The translations under genes and the position numbers were made by a program. A DNA stretch of 64,000 nucleotides from Aquimarina sp. AU58 (GTDB lineage Bacteria > Bacteroidota > Bacteroidia > Flavobacteriales > Flavobacteriaceae): NCBI RefSeq assembly GCF_900312745.1, contig NZ_OMPD01000009.1, positions 248,001-312,000 of the forward strand, written 5' to 3'. A model generated the notes under the pieces. That model was not told where the DNA came from. It ran no database searches and was given only the letters and a program-made list of their open reading frames with translations. Shown here one piece after another: positions 16,110 to 25,705 of this stretch (position 1 is its first letter; every line of letters starts with the position of its first letter).

Positions 16110-18362
16110 ATGAAAAAAATATTCTATTCACATATCATTCTTTTACTATTGTTTTGGTCTTGCAATCAAGAGAAGGTTTCAGTAAATCTACCAGAACAAT
16201 CATTAACTTCTTATGTAAATACATTCATAGGAACAGATGGTCCCGGCAATACATACCCGGGAGCAACTCTTCCGTTCGGGATGGTACAGTTGAGTCCGGA
16301 TATAGGAATTCCCGGATGGGATAGAATTGCAGGATACTTCTATAAAGACTCTATAATCAGTGGTTTTTCTCATACACATCTTACCGGGACCGGAGCAGGA
16401 GATTTATATGATATTTTGGTAATGCCCACAAATAACAGGTTTTCAAAAAAAATAAAAGAAAACAACTATAAACCATTCTCTACATATAGTCATGATAGAG
16501 AATTTGCTACACCAGGATATTATACCGTAGATTTATTGGATTATGGGATTAAAGCAGAACTTACAGCAACCAATAGAGTAGGGATACATAGATACACGTT
16601 TCCTAAAGATACTGCAACAGCAATACATGTGGATCTGGGATATGCTATAAACTGGGATAAACCTACTGATACTTATATTGAAAAAATAGATGACAAAACG
16701 ATTCAGGGATATCGGATGTCTACTGGGTGGGCAAAAGATCAACGAGTCTATTTTGTAATGCAGTTTTCAAAGCCTTTTACGACATATCAAGTGTTTAAAG
16801 ATGAAGAACTAACTACACTTCCCGTTCAAGGAGCAAATACAAGAATTGTATTACACTATAACACAGAAGAGAATGAACAGGTTATTGTTAAAACCGGATT
16901 GTCTACAGCTAGTATTAAGGGAGCCCAGGAATCAATAAATACAGAAGCTCCTGACTTCGATTTTGATCACTATGTTAGAAAAGCACAAGCCATTTGGGAA
17001 CGTGAATTACAAAAGATTCAAATTACAACTGCAGATGATGATAAGAAGAGTATTTTTTATACAATGATGTATCAATCTATGTTGGCCCCAACATTATTAA
17101 GTGATCCTAACGGAAATTATAAAGGAGCTAACGATTCTATTGTAAATGCCAAAGGGTTTAATCGCTATGATACATTTTCGTTATGGGACACCTTTAGAGC
17201 AGCACATCCTTTATATACAATAATTCAGCAAGAAAGAGTTCCTGATATGATCCAATCTATACTGGCTCATTATAGAGAAACTGGAGTATTACCTGTATGG
17301 TCTATGCAAGGAAATGAAACCAATATGATGATAGGGTATCATGCCGTTCCGGTTATAGTTGATGCATATTTTAAAGATTTTCAATTTGATGCCGAATTTG
17401 CTTACAAAGCGTGTAAGGAAAGTGCCATGGTAGAGGATAGGGAAATAGATATTTATAAGAATTTAGGGTATATCCCAGTAGGAGAACATCACGAAAATTG
17501 GTCTGTTTCTAAAACTCTTGAATATGCCTATGATGACTGGTGTATCGCTATGTTTGCAAAAGACCTGGGTAAAGAAGAGGATTATATATATTTTATGAAA
17601 CGTTCTGAGAACTGGAAAAAATTGTATAACCATAAGAATAACTGGATTCAACCCAAAGACACGCTGGGAGAATTTGTAGTTCCTTTTAAACCAAAAGAAT
17701 ATACACCTTTTTATTGTGAAAGTAATGCCTGGCAATATTACTGGTTTGTACCTCAACATATAGAAGGGTTGATAAAAAATACAGGAGGAAAAGAGCGATT
17801 TATCCAAAAACTGGATTCAATGTTTTCTTATGACCCCAAACCAGGAGATAAACTACCTATTTTTAGTACAGGAATGATTGGGCAATATGCACATGGTAAT
17901 GAACCAAGCCACCATGTAGCGTATCTATACAATTACGTAAATCAACCTTCAAAAACTCAGGAATTAACCTATAAGATTTTAGAAGGGCAGTACAAAAATG
18001 AACCCAATGGACATTGCGGGAACGAAGATTGTGGACAGATGTCATCCTGGTACATATTTAGTTCCCTTGGGATTTATCCTGTAAACCCGGCGCAAGGAGT
18101 ATATCATATTACAGCACCAATATTTAAAGAAACCAAAATACATCTATCAAACGGGAAAACATTTTTAATCACGGCTAAAAACCTATCTAAAGAGAATACA
18201 TATATTAAGAACATAAAATTAAATGGAGAACCACTTGATCGTATGTATATAACACATAAAGAAATTGTAAATGGAGGATTTCTCGAATTTGAAATGAGTA
18301 ATTCTTCAAATGATGAAGCCTTTAAAAACTCATCCTTACCAGAAGTAAATAAAATATATTGA
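16110..18362 (+). CDS. GH92 alpha-mannosidase, lipoprotein (second of four)
   Basis: A 750-residue GH92 enzyme, closest in motif content to the first copy. The lipoprotein signal is MKKIFYSHIILLLLFWSC with Cys18. Motifs include YVNTFIGTDGPGNTYPGAT, HTHLTGTGAGDLYD, the acid motif as YCESNAWQYYW (Ser replaces the usual Gly after Glu), HGNEPSHHVAY with Glu598, and GNEDCGQMSSW with Asp640. The protein would act at the outer membrane or in the periplasm on alpha-mannosides. Its similarity to copy one suggests duplication inside the operon. The gene is followed by 94 bases that contain a repeat also found before susD. Confidence 0.92.
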   Translation: MKKIFYSHIILLLLFWSCNQEKVSVNLPEQSLTSYVNTFIGTDGPGNTYPGATLPFGMVQLSPDIGIPGWDRIAGYFYKDSIISGFSHTHLTGTGAGDLYDILVMPTNNRFSKKIKENNYKPFSTYSHDREFATPGYYTVDLLDYGIKAELTATNRVGIHRYTFPKDTATAIHVDLGYAINWDKPTDTYIEKIDDKTIQGYRMSTGWAKDQRVYFVMQFSKPFTTYQVFKDEELTTLPVQGANTRIVLHYNTEENEQVIVKTGLSTASIKGAQESINTEAPDFDFDHYVRKAQAIWERELQKIQITTADDDKKSIFYTMMYQSMLAPTLLSDPNGNYKGANDSIVNAKGFNRYDTFSLWDTFRAAHPLYTIIQQERVPDMIQSILAHYRETGVLPVWSMQGNETNMMIGYHAVPVIVDAYFKDFQFDAEFAYKACKESAMVEDREIDIYKNLGYIPVGEHHENWSVSKTLEYAYDDWCIAMFAKDLGKEEDYIYFMKRSENWKKLYNHKNNWIQPKDTLGEFVVPFKPKEYTPFYCESNAWQYYWFVPQHIEGLIKNTGGKERFIQKLDSMFSYDPKPGDKLPIFSTGMIGQYAHGNEPSHHVAYLYNYVNQPSKTQELTYKILEGQYKNEPNGHCGNEDCGQMSSWYIFSSLGIYPVNPAQGVYHITAPIFKETKIHLSNGKTFLITAKNLSKENTYIKNIKLNGEPLDRMYITHKEIVNGGFLEFEMSNSSNDEAFKNSSLPEVNKIY

Positions 18363-18456
18363 TTATGAAATGAGCCATAATTATTAGGTTAATACCAACC
18401 GATATGATCAATGGTGAATTCCATCTGACAATTAAAAGAACAATAAAAAAGAACAG
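18361..18456 (+). repeat. Upstream repeat element, copy A
   Basis: This 94-base intergenic stretch before the glycosylasparaginase gene is closely similar along its full length to the stretch before the susD gene (31610-31707). The core CAATGGTGAATTCCATCTGA is identical in both, and each copy ends in ACAG just before the ATG. The core contains ATGG and CCAT around TGAATT, a weak hairpin. It may be a shared leader or operator, or a duplicated mobile fragment. Confidence 0.75.
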
Positions 18457-19473
18457 ATGAAAATTAACACTAAGTATTGCTACGTATCACTTTTTTTAAT
18501 ACTAACAACTTTTGGTTGTAACACAAATGAAAAAGAAGGAGAAACAACAGTGATTAAAGAAGAAAAAGAAATTAAAAAGAGTATAAAACCTATTGTTATT
18601 TCGACCTGGAATCATGGTATTGCAGCCAATGAAGAGGCATGGAAAATATTAAGTAAAGGAGGCAATGCATTGGATGCAGTAGAACAAGGAGTGCGAGTAA
18701 CAGAAGCAGATCCAAAAAATCAAAGTGTTGGGATAGGAGGATTTCCTGATAGAGAAGGTAATGTTACTTTGGATGCTTGTATAATGGATCATAATAGCAA
18801 TTGCGGAGCCGTATCCTTTTTGCAACATATCAAACACCCTATTTCTGTAGCTCGAAAAGTAATGGAGGAAACACCCCATGTTATGTTAACTGGCCAGGGA
18901 GCATTGCAATTTGCTTTAAACCAGGGATTTGAAAAAGAAAATTTATTAACTCCAGAAACCAAAAAAGCGTACGAAGAATGGTTACAGAAATCTAATTATA
19001 AACCCGTAATAAATATCGAAAACCATGATACGATAAGTATGCTGGCCTTAGATGAGGATGGAAATATATCAGGAGCTTGTACAACCAGCGGTGCAGCCTG
19101 GAAAATGCATGGAAGAGTGGGAGATTCTCCAATAATTGGAGCCGGATTATTTCTGGATAATGAGGTTGGAGCAGCAGCAGCGACCGGCTTAGGAGAAGCT
19201 GTTATTCGTACAGCAGGAAGTGCTATGGTTGTAGAATTAATGCGTCAGGGAAAATCTCCTGCAGAAGCTTGTAAAGAAATCGTAGAACGAATCTATAATA
19301 AACATAAGAACCATAAAGATATGGAATACCTTCAGGTGGGATTCATAGCTTTAAATAAAAATGGAGAATACGGAGGCTATAGCTTAAGATCAGGCTTTAA
19401 TTATGCTATAAATGATATAGAGAAAGGAAACAGACTAGAAGATGCAGCGTTTAAAATGGCTTGGGAAAACTAG
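18457..19473 (+). CDS. N4-(beta-N-acetylglucosaminyl)-L-asparaginase (glycosylasparaginase), lipoprotein
   Basis: This 338-residue N-terminal-nucleophile hydrolase precursor hydrolyses the amide between GlcNAc and Asn. It starts with a lipoprotein signal (lipobox TFGC, Cys21). The alpha part begins PIVISTWNHGIAANEEAW, with GGNALDAVEQG and DHNSNCGAVSFL. Autocleavage is expected before Thr192 in the motif NHDTISMLALDEDGNISGAC; Thr192 becomes the nucleophile. The beta part has GRVGDSPIIGAGLFLDNEVG. Being exported, it would act in the periplasm or at the surface on glycosyl-asparagine. It directly supports N-glycoproteins as the target of this locus. Confidence 0.92.
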   Translation: MKINTKYCYVSLFLILTTFGCNTNEKEGETTVIKEEKEIKKSIKPIVISTWNHGIAANEEAWKILSKGGNALDAVEQGVRVTEADPKNQSVGIGGFPDREGNVTLDACIMDHNSNCGAVSFLQHIKHPISVARKVMEETPHVMLTGQGALQFALNQGFEKENLLTPETKKAYEEWLQKSNYKPVINIENHDTISMLALDEDGNISGACTTSGAAWKMHGRVGDSPIIGAGLFLDNEVGAAAATGLGEAVIRTAGSAMVVELMRQGKSPAEACKEIVERIYNKHKNHKDMEYLQVGFIALNKNGEYGGYSLRSGFNYAINDIEKGNRLEDAAFKMAWEN

Positions 19474-19566
19474 AAATGAAGGTGGTTTTATAGATAATAC
19501 TAGCTCGGGTCTATCAAAAATAAGTATAACAAGGTGTTCAGATTAAATCAACACAAAAACCATATT

Positions 19567-21888
19567 ATGATGAAACAACTCACAATATTCATCACCATTC
19601 TATTAGTATTAGGTTGTAAAACCAATGAAAAAAAAATGTATTCAGAAGAGGATATTCATATTATCCCAAAACCAGAAATGGTAAAAATCAACCCTGGAGT
19701 ATTCGAATTTAATGAAAATACTAGGTTTTTTATTTCAAATGATATATCCAAAGAACCAATTCATGTCTTAAAAGATAATTTTAAAACAGTAGCAGGATGG
19801 AATTTAATAATAACAGAAGAACAGCCCAAAAAGAATTATGTAGCCTTTACGATTGACAAAACCAGAAAACCAGAAACATATAATCTTAAAGTAGATAATA
19901 ATCATATAGAAATCACGGCAAGTAGCCCATCAGGTTTTTCATATGCAATACAAACAATACGTCAATTACTACCTCCCGAGATAGACAGCAAAACTAAATT
20001 AGAAAATAGAACCTGGGAAATTCCGAATGTAGAAATTAAAGACGGTCCCCGATTTAAGTGGAGGGGCTTAATGTTGGATATTTCTCGTCATTTTTTTGAT
20101 AAAGAATACATCAAGGAGGTAATTGATGGTTTAGCTATGCATAAGATGAATGTGTTACATCTGCATCTGGTTGATGATCAGGGGTGGCGAATAGAAATAA
20201 AAAAATACCCAAAACTTACAAAGGTAGGAGCATGGAGAGTAGATCAGGAGAGCTTACATTGGAATGCCAGACTACCTGTAAAACCAGAAGATAAAGGGAC
20301 TTATGGAGGTTTTTTAACTCAAGAAGAATTAAAAGAAATAGTTAAATATGCTCAATCTAGAAATGTAGAGGTTATACCCGAAATAGAAATGCCCGCTCAC
20401 ATATCTAGTGCGATTGCCGCATACCCACATTTATCATGTTTTGAAAATCCAATAGGAGTACCTTCAGGAGGAGTTTGGCCAATTACAGATATATACTGCG
20501 CAGGAAAAGAAAGTACGTTTACTTTTTTAGAAGATGTATTAGTCGAGGTTATGGAAATATTTCCTTCAAAATATATACATATAGGGGGAGATGAGGCGAC
20601 TAAAACTAATTGGGAGAAATGCCAGCACTGCCAGAAACGAATAGCAGAAGAAGGATTACAAAATGAAGAAGAATTACAAAGTTATTTTGTAAAACGAATG
20701 GAGAAATTTATAAACTCTCATGGTAAGAAATTAGTAGGTTGGGATGAGATTTTAGAAGGAGGATTAGCTCCAGATGCAACTGTGATGAGTTGGAGAGGCG
20801 TAAAAGGAGGACTAGAAGCCGCAGCACAAGGACATGATGTAGTCATGACACCTGGAACTCATTGTTATTTTGATCATTATCAAGGGCCACAAAATGAAGA
20901 ACCATTAGCAATAGGTGGATACACACCATTAAGTAAAGTATATCAATTTGATCCTGTAGTAGATTCAATGACTGCAGAAGAAGCTGAGCATGTGCTTGGT
21001 GGGCAAGCAAACTTATGGTCAGAGTATATCTCCACAAAAGAACATTCCCAGTATATGATTTACCCAAGATTAGCAGCCTTGTCAGAAGCCGTATGGAGTG
21101 CTAAAAATCAGAAAGATTGGGATGATTTTTCAAATAGAATGACCAATATGTTTCAGCGGTATGAATTTTTAGGAATTAATTATGCAAAGAGCTCGTATCT
21201 AATACGACCAGAAGTCGAAACAAATTTAGAAAAGAAATCAGTTTCATTAACACTACAAAGCGAATACACTAATGCAGATATACGATATGTATTGAACAAT
21301 AATAGACTAGAGGATACTCCTGTTAAATATGAGAAACCAATTATATTAACCCAAACTACAATAGTTAAGGCATCAATATTTAAGGAGAACAAACCGATTG
21401 GTAAAGTATTTCAGGATACCATTGTATTTCATAAAGGAGTAGCCAGTAATGTAGTGTATACTATTCCTTATAGTGATCGATATACGGGAACAGGAAAATC
21501 TACATTGGTAAATACCTTAAGAGGAACCAAAAATTTTCAGGATGGGCAATGGCAGGCATGGTTAAAGGATGATATGGAAGTCATCATAGATCTTAAAAAA
21601 GAAGATACCATAAATCAGGTAATTGTTGGATCAATGGAACATCAAGGCCCGGGAATATATTTTCCTGTTGCAATAGAAGTGTTTACAGGAATAGATAGAA
21701 AAGATTTTAAAAAAGTAGGAGAAGTAAAACGACCTTATGCTGATAATGCAAATATTGAATTAAAAGATTTTAAAATTAATGTTGAAAAACATACAGCAAG
21801 ATTCATTAAAGTGAAAATAGCAAACTTAAAAGAAAACCCAAGAGGAGGAGATACCTGGTTATTTATAGATGAAATTTTAATTAACTGA
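19567..21888 (+). CDS. GH20 beta-N-acetylhexosaminidase, lipoprotein
   Basis: This 773-residue enzyme has a lipoprotein signal (lipobox VLGC). A GH20b domain (about 30-145) precedes the GH20 barrel: FKWRGLMLDISRHFF, HLHLVDDQGWRIEI, and HIGGDEATKTNW with the catalytic pair Asp342-Glu343. After it come a chitobiase C-terminal-like beta region and a discoidin-like F5/8 C domain at the end (FQDGQWQAW ... GDTWLFIDEI). It would remove terminal beta-GlcNAc from glycans. I start at ATG 19567 (tandem ATG at 19570); a GTG at 19534 would put 11 polar residues before the signal. The next gene starts 16 bases later. Confidence 0.93.
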   Translation: MMKQLTIFITILLVLGCKTNEKKMYSEEDIHIIPKPEMVKINPGVFEFNENTRFFISNDISKEPIHVLKDNFKTVAGWNLIITEEQPKKNYVAFTIDKTRKPETYNLKVDNNHIEITASSPSGFSYAIQTIRQLLPPEIDSKTKLENRTWEIPNVEIKDGPRFKWRGLMLDISRHFFDKEYIKEVIDGLAMHKMNVLHLHLVDDQGWRIEIKKYPKLTKVGAWRVDQESLHWNARLPVKPEDKGTYGGFLTQEELKEIVKYAQSRNVEVIPEIEMPAHISSAIAAYPHLSCFENPIGVPSGGVWPITDIYCAGKESTFTFLEDVLVEVMEIFPSKYIHIGGDEATKTNWEKCQHCQKRIAEEGLQNEEELQSYFVKRMEKFINSHGKKLVGWDEILEGGLAPDATVMSWRGVKGGLEAAAQGHDVVMTPGTHCYFDHYQGPQNEEPLAIGGYTPLSKVYQFDPVVDSMTAEEAEHVLGGQANLWSEYISTKEHSQYMIYPRLAALSEAVWSAKNQKDWDDFSNRMTNMFQRYEFLGINYAKSSYLIRPEVETNLEKKSVSLTLQSEYTNADIRYVLNNNRLEDTPVKYEKPIILTQTTIVKASIFKENKPIGKVFQDTIVFHKGVASNVVYTIPYSDRYTGTGKSTLVNTLRGTKNFQDGQWQAWLKDDMEVIIDLKKEDTINQVIVGSMEHQGPGIYFPVAIEVFTGIDRKDFKKVGEVKRPYADNANIELKDFKINVEKHTARFIKVKIANLKENPRGGDTWLFIDEILIN

Positions 21889-21904
21889 TAATTAGATATT
21901 TAAA

Positions 21905-23266
21905 ATGAATCAGATGAAATGTATAAGAACGATTTGCATGCTTGTTTTGTTGAGTATCGGAAATCCGATAGTTGCACAAAACGAAAAGCCAACAGAAAAA
22001 GAACGGTTATCCTGGTTTGAAGATGCCAAACTAGGGGTATTCATTCACTGGGGATATTATGGCGTGAATGGAATTGCAGAATCCTGGTCATTATATCACA
22101 AAAAAATCTCATATGAAGAGTATATGAAGCAGGGCAATGGATTTACAGCAAAGCATTATGATCCAGTAAAATGGGCTAAACTGTTTAAAAAAATAGGAGC
22201 AAGATATTCTGTAATGACTACCAAACACCATGATGGAGTTTCTCTGTGGGATACCCAATACAGTACTCTAAATGTTAAAGAAAAAACACCTGCAAATAGA
22301 GATTTGATAGGCCCATATGTAGAAGCACTTAGAAATGAAGGATTAAAAGTAGGATTATACTATTCTTTATGTGATTGGTCGCACCCAGATTATGATGTTG
22401 TATTTCCCAGGCCAGATACTAACAATGAATACCCTCAAAAAGGATTGGAGAACCTAACAAGATGGGAACGTTTTGTTAGATTCTATAAAGGGCAATTAAA
22501 AGAGCTAAGTAATCGATATCAACCTGATTTGTATTGGTTTGATGGAGATTGGGAAAAATCAAGTGAAGAATGGAGAGCACAATCTTTAAAAGATTCATTA
22601 CTATCCTGGAATCCTAAAACCATTGTAAATTCTCGCTTAAAAACACATGGAGATTATAGTACTCCCGAACAAGGGATTCCTGTGGTGAGGCCAAAAGGCC
22701 CATGGGAATTTTGCATGACTATGAATGATAATTGGGGGTATTTTCCTTCGGATACGAACTACAAGCCTTTCTCCCAGATTATAAGAACCTTTGTTGAGGT
22801 GATAGCCTCAGGAGGAAACTTACTGCTTAATATTGGAATGAAACCAGATGGAACAATTCCTAAAGAACAAGAAGAACGATTAGAAGTACTGGGAAATTGG
22901 ATTAATACCCATAAAAAAGTTGTTTTTGGCACTAAAGCAGGATTGCCATATGGTCATTTTTATGGCCCCACACTATTAAGTAAGGATACTACAAAATTGT
23001 ATTTATGCCTGTTTGATGAACCCAAAAATTATATCTCTTTAAAAGGAATTCAGAATAAAATAAAATCAATTAAAGTAGTCGGAAAAGAACAAGAATTAGT
23101 TTTTGTTCGAAACGGAGGAGCATCCTGGAACAATATTCCGGGAATTGTAAGAATAGAAGTCCCTAAAAAAGAAAACTTAGATACCTATGTAACTGTTTTG
23201 GAGATAGAATTAGAAGGAGAATTAAAACTGTATAGAGGTCATGGAAATGCTGTAGAGTTAAATTAA
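21905..23266 (+). CDS. GH29 alpha-L-fucosidase
   Basis: This 453-residue enzyme has a signal peptide ending in VAQ. GH29 motifs are LGVFIHWGYYGV near residue 40, a KHHDGVSLWDT motif (substrate-binding His pair), NEGLKVGLYYSL, and DLYWFDGDW, in which Asp213 is the expected nucleophile. The C-terminal beta domain is short. It would release fucose from N-glycan cores or antennae in the periplasm. It sits between the GH20 gene (16 bases upstream) and the third GH92 gene (38 bases downstream). Linkage preference cannot be read from the sequence. Confidence 0.93.
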   Translation: MNQMKCIRTICMLVLLSIGNPIVAQNEKPTEKERLSWFEDAKLGVFIHWGYYGVNGIAESWSLYHKKISYEEYMKQGNGFTAKHYDPVKWAKLFKKIGARYSVMTTKHHDGVSLWDTQYSTLNVKEKTPANRDLIGPYVEALRNEGLKVGLYYSLCDWSHPDYDVVFPRPDTNNEYPQKGLENLTRWERFVRFYKGQLKELSNRYQPDLYWFDGDWEKSSEEWRAQSLKDSLLSWNPKTIVNSRLKTHGDYSTPEQGIPVVRPKGPWEFCMTMNDNWGYFPSDTNYKPFSQIIRTFVEVIASGGNLLLNIGMKPDGTIPKEQEERLEVLGNWINTHKKVVFGTKAGLPYGHFYGPTLLSKDTTKLYLCLFDEPKNYISLKGIQNKIKSIKVVGKEQELVFVRNGGASWNNIPGIVRIEVPKKENLDTYVTVLEIELEGELKLYRGHGNAVELN

Positions 23267-23304
23267 CAATAGAAGGTAGGGTTAATACATAAAAAAAGTA
23301 AAAG

Positions 23305-25641
23305 ATGAAAGGTAGACTAATATGGAGTTGTTTGATGGTGATATCAATACTATCCTGTAAAGAACAAAATGTAGAAAAGATAGAAAGTAAAGAAACTGTT
23401 CTAACACAAAGTTTGGTAGATTATGTGAACCCATTAATGGGAACCGACTCAGCTTTTGACTTATCTAATGGTAATACCTACCCCGCAATAGCTACTCCCT
23501 GGGCAATGAATTTCTGGACACCCATGACTTCAAAAATGGGCGATGGATGGACCTATAAATATGATGAGAATAAATTAAGAGGAATAAAACAGACGCATCA
23601 GCCAAGTCCCTGGATTAACGATTATGCGGCATTTTCGATAATGGCCATAACAGGAGATCTCAAGTATAAAGAAGATGAAAGAGCCTCCTGGTTCTCTCAT
23701 AAAGCAGAAACCGTAAAACCATATTACTATAAGGTATATTTGGCAGATTATGATGTGGTAGCAGAGGTTGCACCTACCGAAAGAGCAGCACATTTTAAAT
23801 TCACTTTCCCCAAAGCAGATCAATCCTATATTATGTTGGATGCCTTTTTTAAAGGTTCTATGGTAAAAATTATCCCAGAAGAACGTAAGATAATAGGATA
23901 TTGTAGAAATAATAGTGGAGGGGTTCCAGATAATTTTCATAATTATTTTGTGGCCGAATTTGATAAAGATTTTAACATCAATCATACCTGGGGAGAGGAT
24001 TGGAAATTGGTAGAAAATTCAAAAGAAAATGAAGGAGAGCATGTGGGTGCTATAATAGGTTTTGAAACTAAAAAAGGAGAAACGATACATGTAAAAATAG
24101 CATCATCCTTTATTAGTCCAGAACAAGCACAATTAAATTTAAACCGGGAAATAGGAAACGATACATTCAAACAGACTCAAATAAAGGCAAAAAAGGCCTG
24201 GGAAAAAGAGTTAAGTAGAATTAAGATAGAAGATGATAATTTAGATCATATTAAAACTTTTTATTCCTGTTTGTATAGAGTGTTACTTTTTCCAAGGAAA
24301 TTCTATGAATTCAATGAAAAGAACGAGGTGGTACACTATAGTCCATATAATGGGAAAGTGTTACCAGGTTATATGTTTACGGATAATGGATTTTGGGATA
24401 CCTTCAGAGCAGTATTTCCTTTTTTCAACATGATGTATCCAGAATTGAATAGCCAGATAATGGAAGGGTTAGTAAATACCTATAAAGAATCAGGGTGGCT
24501 CCCCGAATGGGCTAGCCCGGGACATAGAGATTGTATGATTGGTTCTAACTCTGCACCCATAATAGCAGACGCATTTTTAAAAGAAATTCCTAATATGGAT
24601 GTAGAAACCTTATTCGAAGCGATCCTCAAAAATGCGACAACATCAGAAGGGCGTCCCTTATCTAATGGCAAGGAAATCCGCTCTGTAGGAAGAGAAGGGA
24701 TTGATTATTATAATAAATTGGGATATGTCCCATATGATGTTAATATCAACGAAAATGCAGCAAGAACCTTAGAATATGCATATGCAGATTTTACCATTGC
24801 TAAAATGGCAGAAAAACTAGGAAAAAAAGAGGTCGCGAAAACATTCTATGAGCGATCTAAAAACTATAAAAATTTGTTCGATCCTACTACTAAATTAATG
24901 AGAGGTAAGAACCAAGATGGTAGTTTTCAATCCCCTTTTAACCCTTTAAAATGGGGAGATGCCTTTACCGAGGGCAATAGTTTGCATTATACATGGTCTG
25001 TTTTTCATGATATAGAAGGTCTGATTCAATTGATGGGAGGGAAACCTGAATTCGAAAAACAATTGGATCATGTGTTTAATATGCCGCCAGAATTCGATGC
25101 TTCCTACTATGGGTTTACAATCCATGAAATTAGAGAAATGCAAATTGTAAATATGGGAAACTATGCTCATGGAAATCAACCTATCCAACATATGATTTAC
25201 CTCTACAATTATGCTAATGCTGCGTATAAAACTCAGGAAAAAATACGAGAAGTATTAACTAAACTGTATTCTGCAACACCAGATGGATACTGTGGAGATG
25301 AGGATAATGGTCAAACTTCTGCCTGGTATGTTTTTAGTGCTTTAGGGTTTTATCCGGTTACCCCGGGAGTAAACCAATATGTAATAGGAAGTCCATTGTT
25401 TAAGAAAGTTACAATTACATTAGAAAATGGAAATGAATTTGTAATTAATGCTCCAGAAAATAATCAGGAGAATTTTTATATTCAATCGACTTCGTTAAAC
25501 GGAGAAACATATCATAATAGTTATTTGGATTATGAAGCAATTCAGCAAGGAGGTCGTTTAGATTTCAAAATGACTAATACTCCAAATAAAGATTGGGCCA
25601 ACTCAAATGAAGAAGTTCCCTATTCTTTAAGTAAGGAATAG
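23305..25641 (+). CDS. GH92 mannosidase with Gln in the +1 subsite motif, lipoprotein (third of four)
   Basis: A 778-residue GH92 protein with a lipoprotein signal (Cys18 in ILSC). It is divergent: the opening motif is YVNPLMGTDSAFDLSNGNTYP, the acid motif is FTEGNSLHYTW, and the usual HGNEPSHH is HGNQPIQH, so the +1 subsite Glu is Gln625. The base and calcium motif reads GDEDNGQTSAW (Asp667). As I recall, the same Glu-to-Gln exchange marks the Cellulosimicrobium GH92 enzyme that uncaps mannose-1-phospho-6-mannose. This copy may therefore act on phosphomannosyl groups rather than plain alpha-mannosides. That is inference from one position. The catalytic acid is retained, so the enzyme should be active. 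Confidence 0.9.
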   Translation: MKGRLIWSCLMVISILSCKEQNVEKIESKETVLTQSLVDYVNPLMGTDSAFDLSNGNTYPAIATPWAMNFWTPMTSKMGDGWTYKYDENKLRGIKQTHQPSPWINDYAAFSIMAITGDLKYKEDERASWFSHKAETVKPYYYKVYLADYDVVAEVAPTERAAHFKFTFPKADQSYIMLDAFFKGSMVKIIPEERKIIGYCRNNSGGVPDNFHNYFVAEFDKDFNINHTWGEDWKLVENSKENEGEHVGAIIGFETKKGETIHVKIASSFISPEQAQLNLNREIGNDTFKQTQIKAKKAWEKELSRIKIEDDNLDHIKTFYSCLYRVLLFPRKFYEFNEKNEVVHYSPYNGKVLPGYMFTDNGFWDTFRAVFPFFNMMYPELNSQIMEGLVNTYKESGWLPEWASPGHRDCMIGSNSAPIIADAFLKEIPNMDVETLFEAILKNATTSEGRPLSNGKEIRSVGREGIDYYNKLGYVPYDVNINENAARTLEYAYADFTIAKMAEKLGKKEVAKTFYERSKNYKNLFDPTTKLMRGKNQDGSFQSPFNPLKWGDAFTEGNSLHYTWSVFHDIEGLIQLMGGKPEFEKQLDHVFNMPPEFDASYYGFTIHEIREMQIVNMGNYAHGNQPIQHMIYLYNYANAAYKTQEKIREVLTKLYSATPDGYCGDEDNGQTSAWYVFSALGFYPVTPGVNQYVIGSPLFKKVTITLENGNEFVINAPENNQENFYIQSTSLNGETYHNSYLDYEAIQQGGRLDFKMTNTPNKDWANSNEEVPYSLSKE

Positions 25642-25705
25642 TTTTAATTATAAAAGAGACCTTCATGGATTACATCTCGAAGGCGTTATATAAAGATTAG
25701 AGAAG

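Noticed and set aside
20843..21067. Minus-strand frames inside the GH20 gene and similar frames opposite other large genes
   Set aside because: They lie wholly inside well-supported genes on the other strand and show no protein-like motif or signal.
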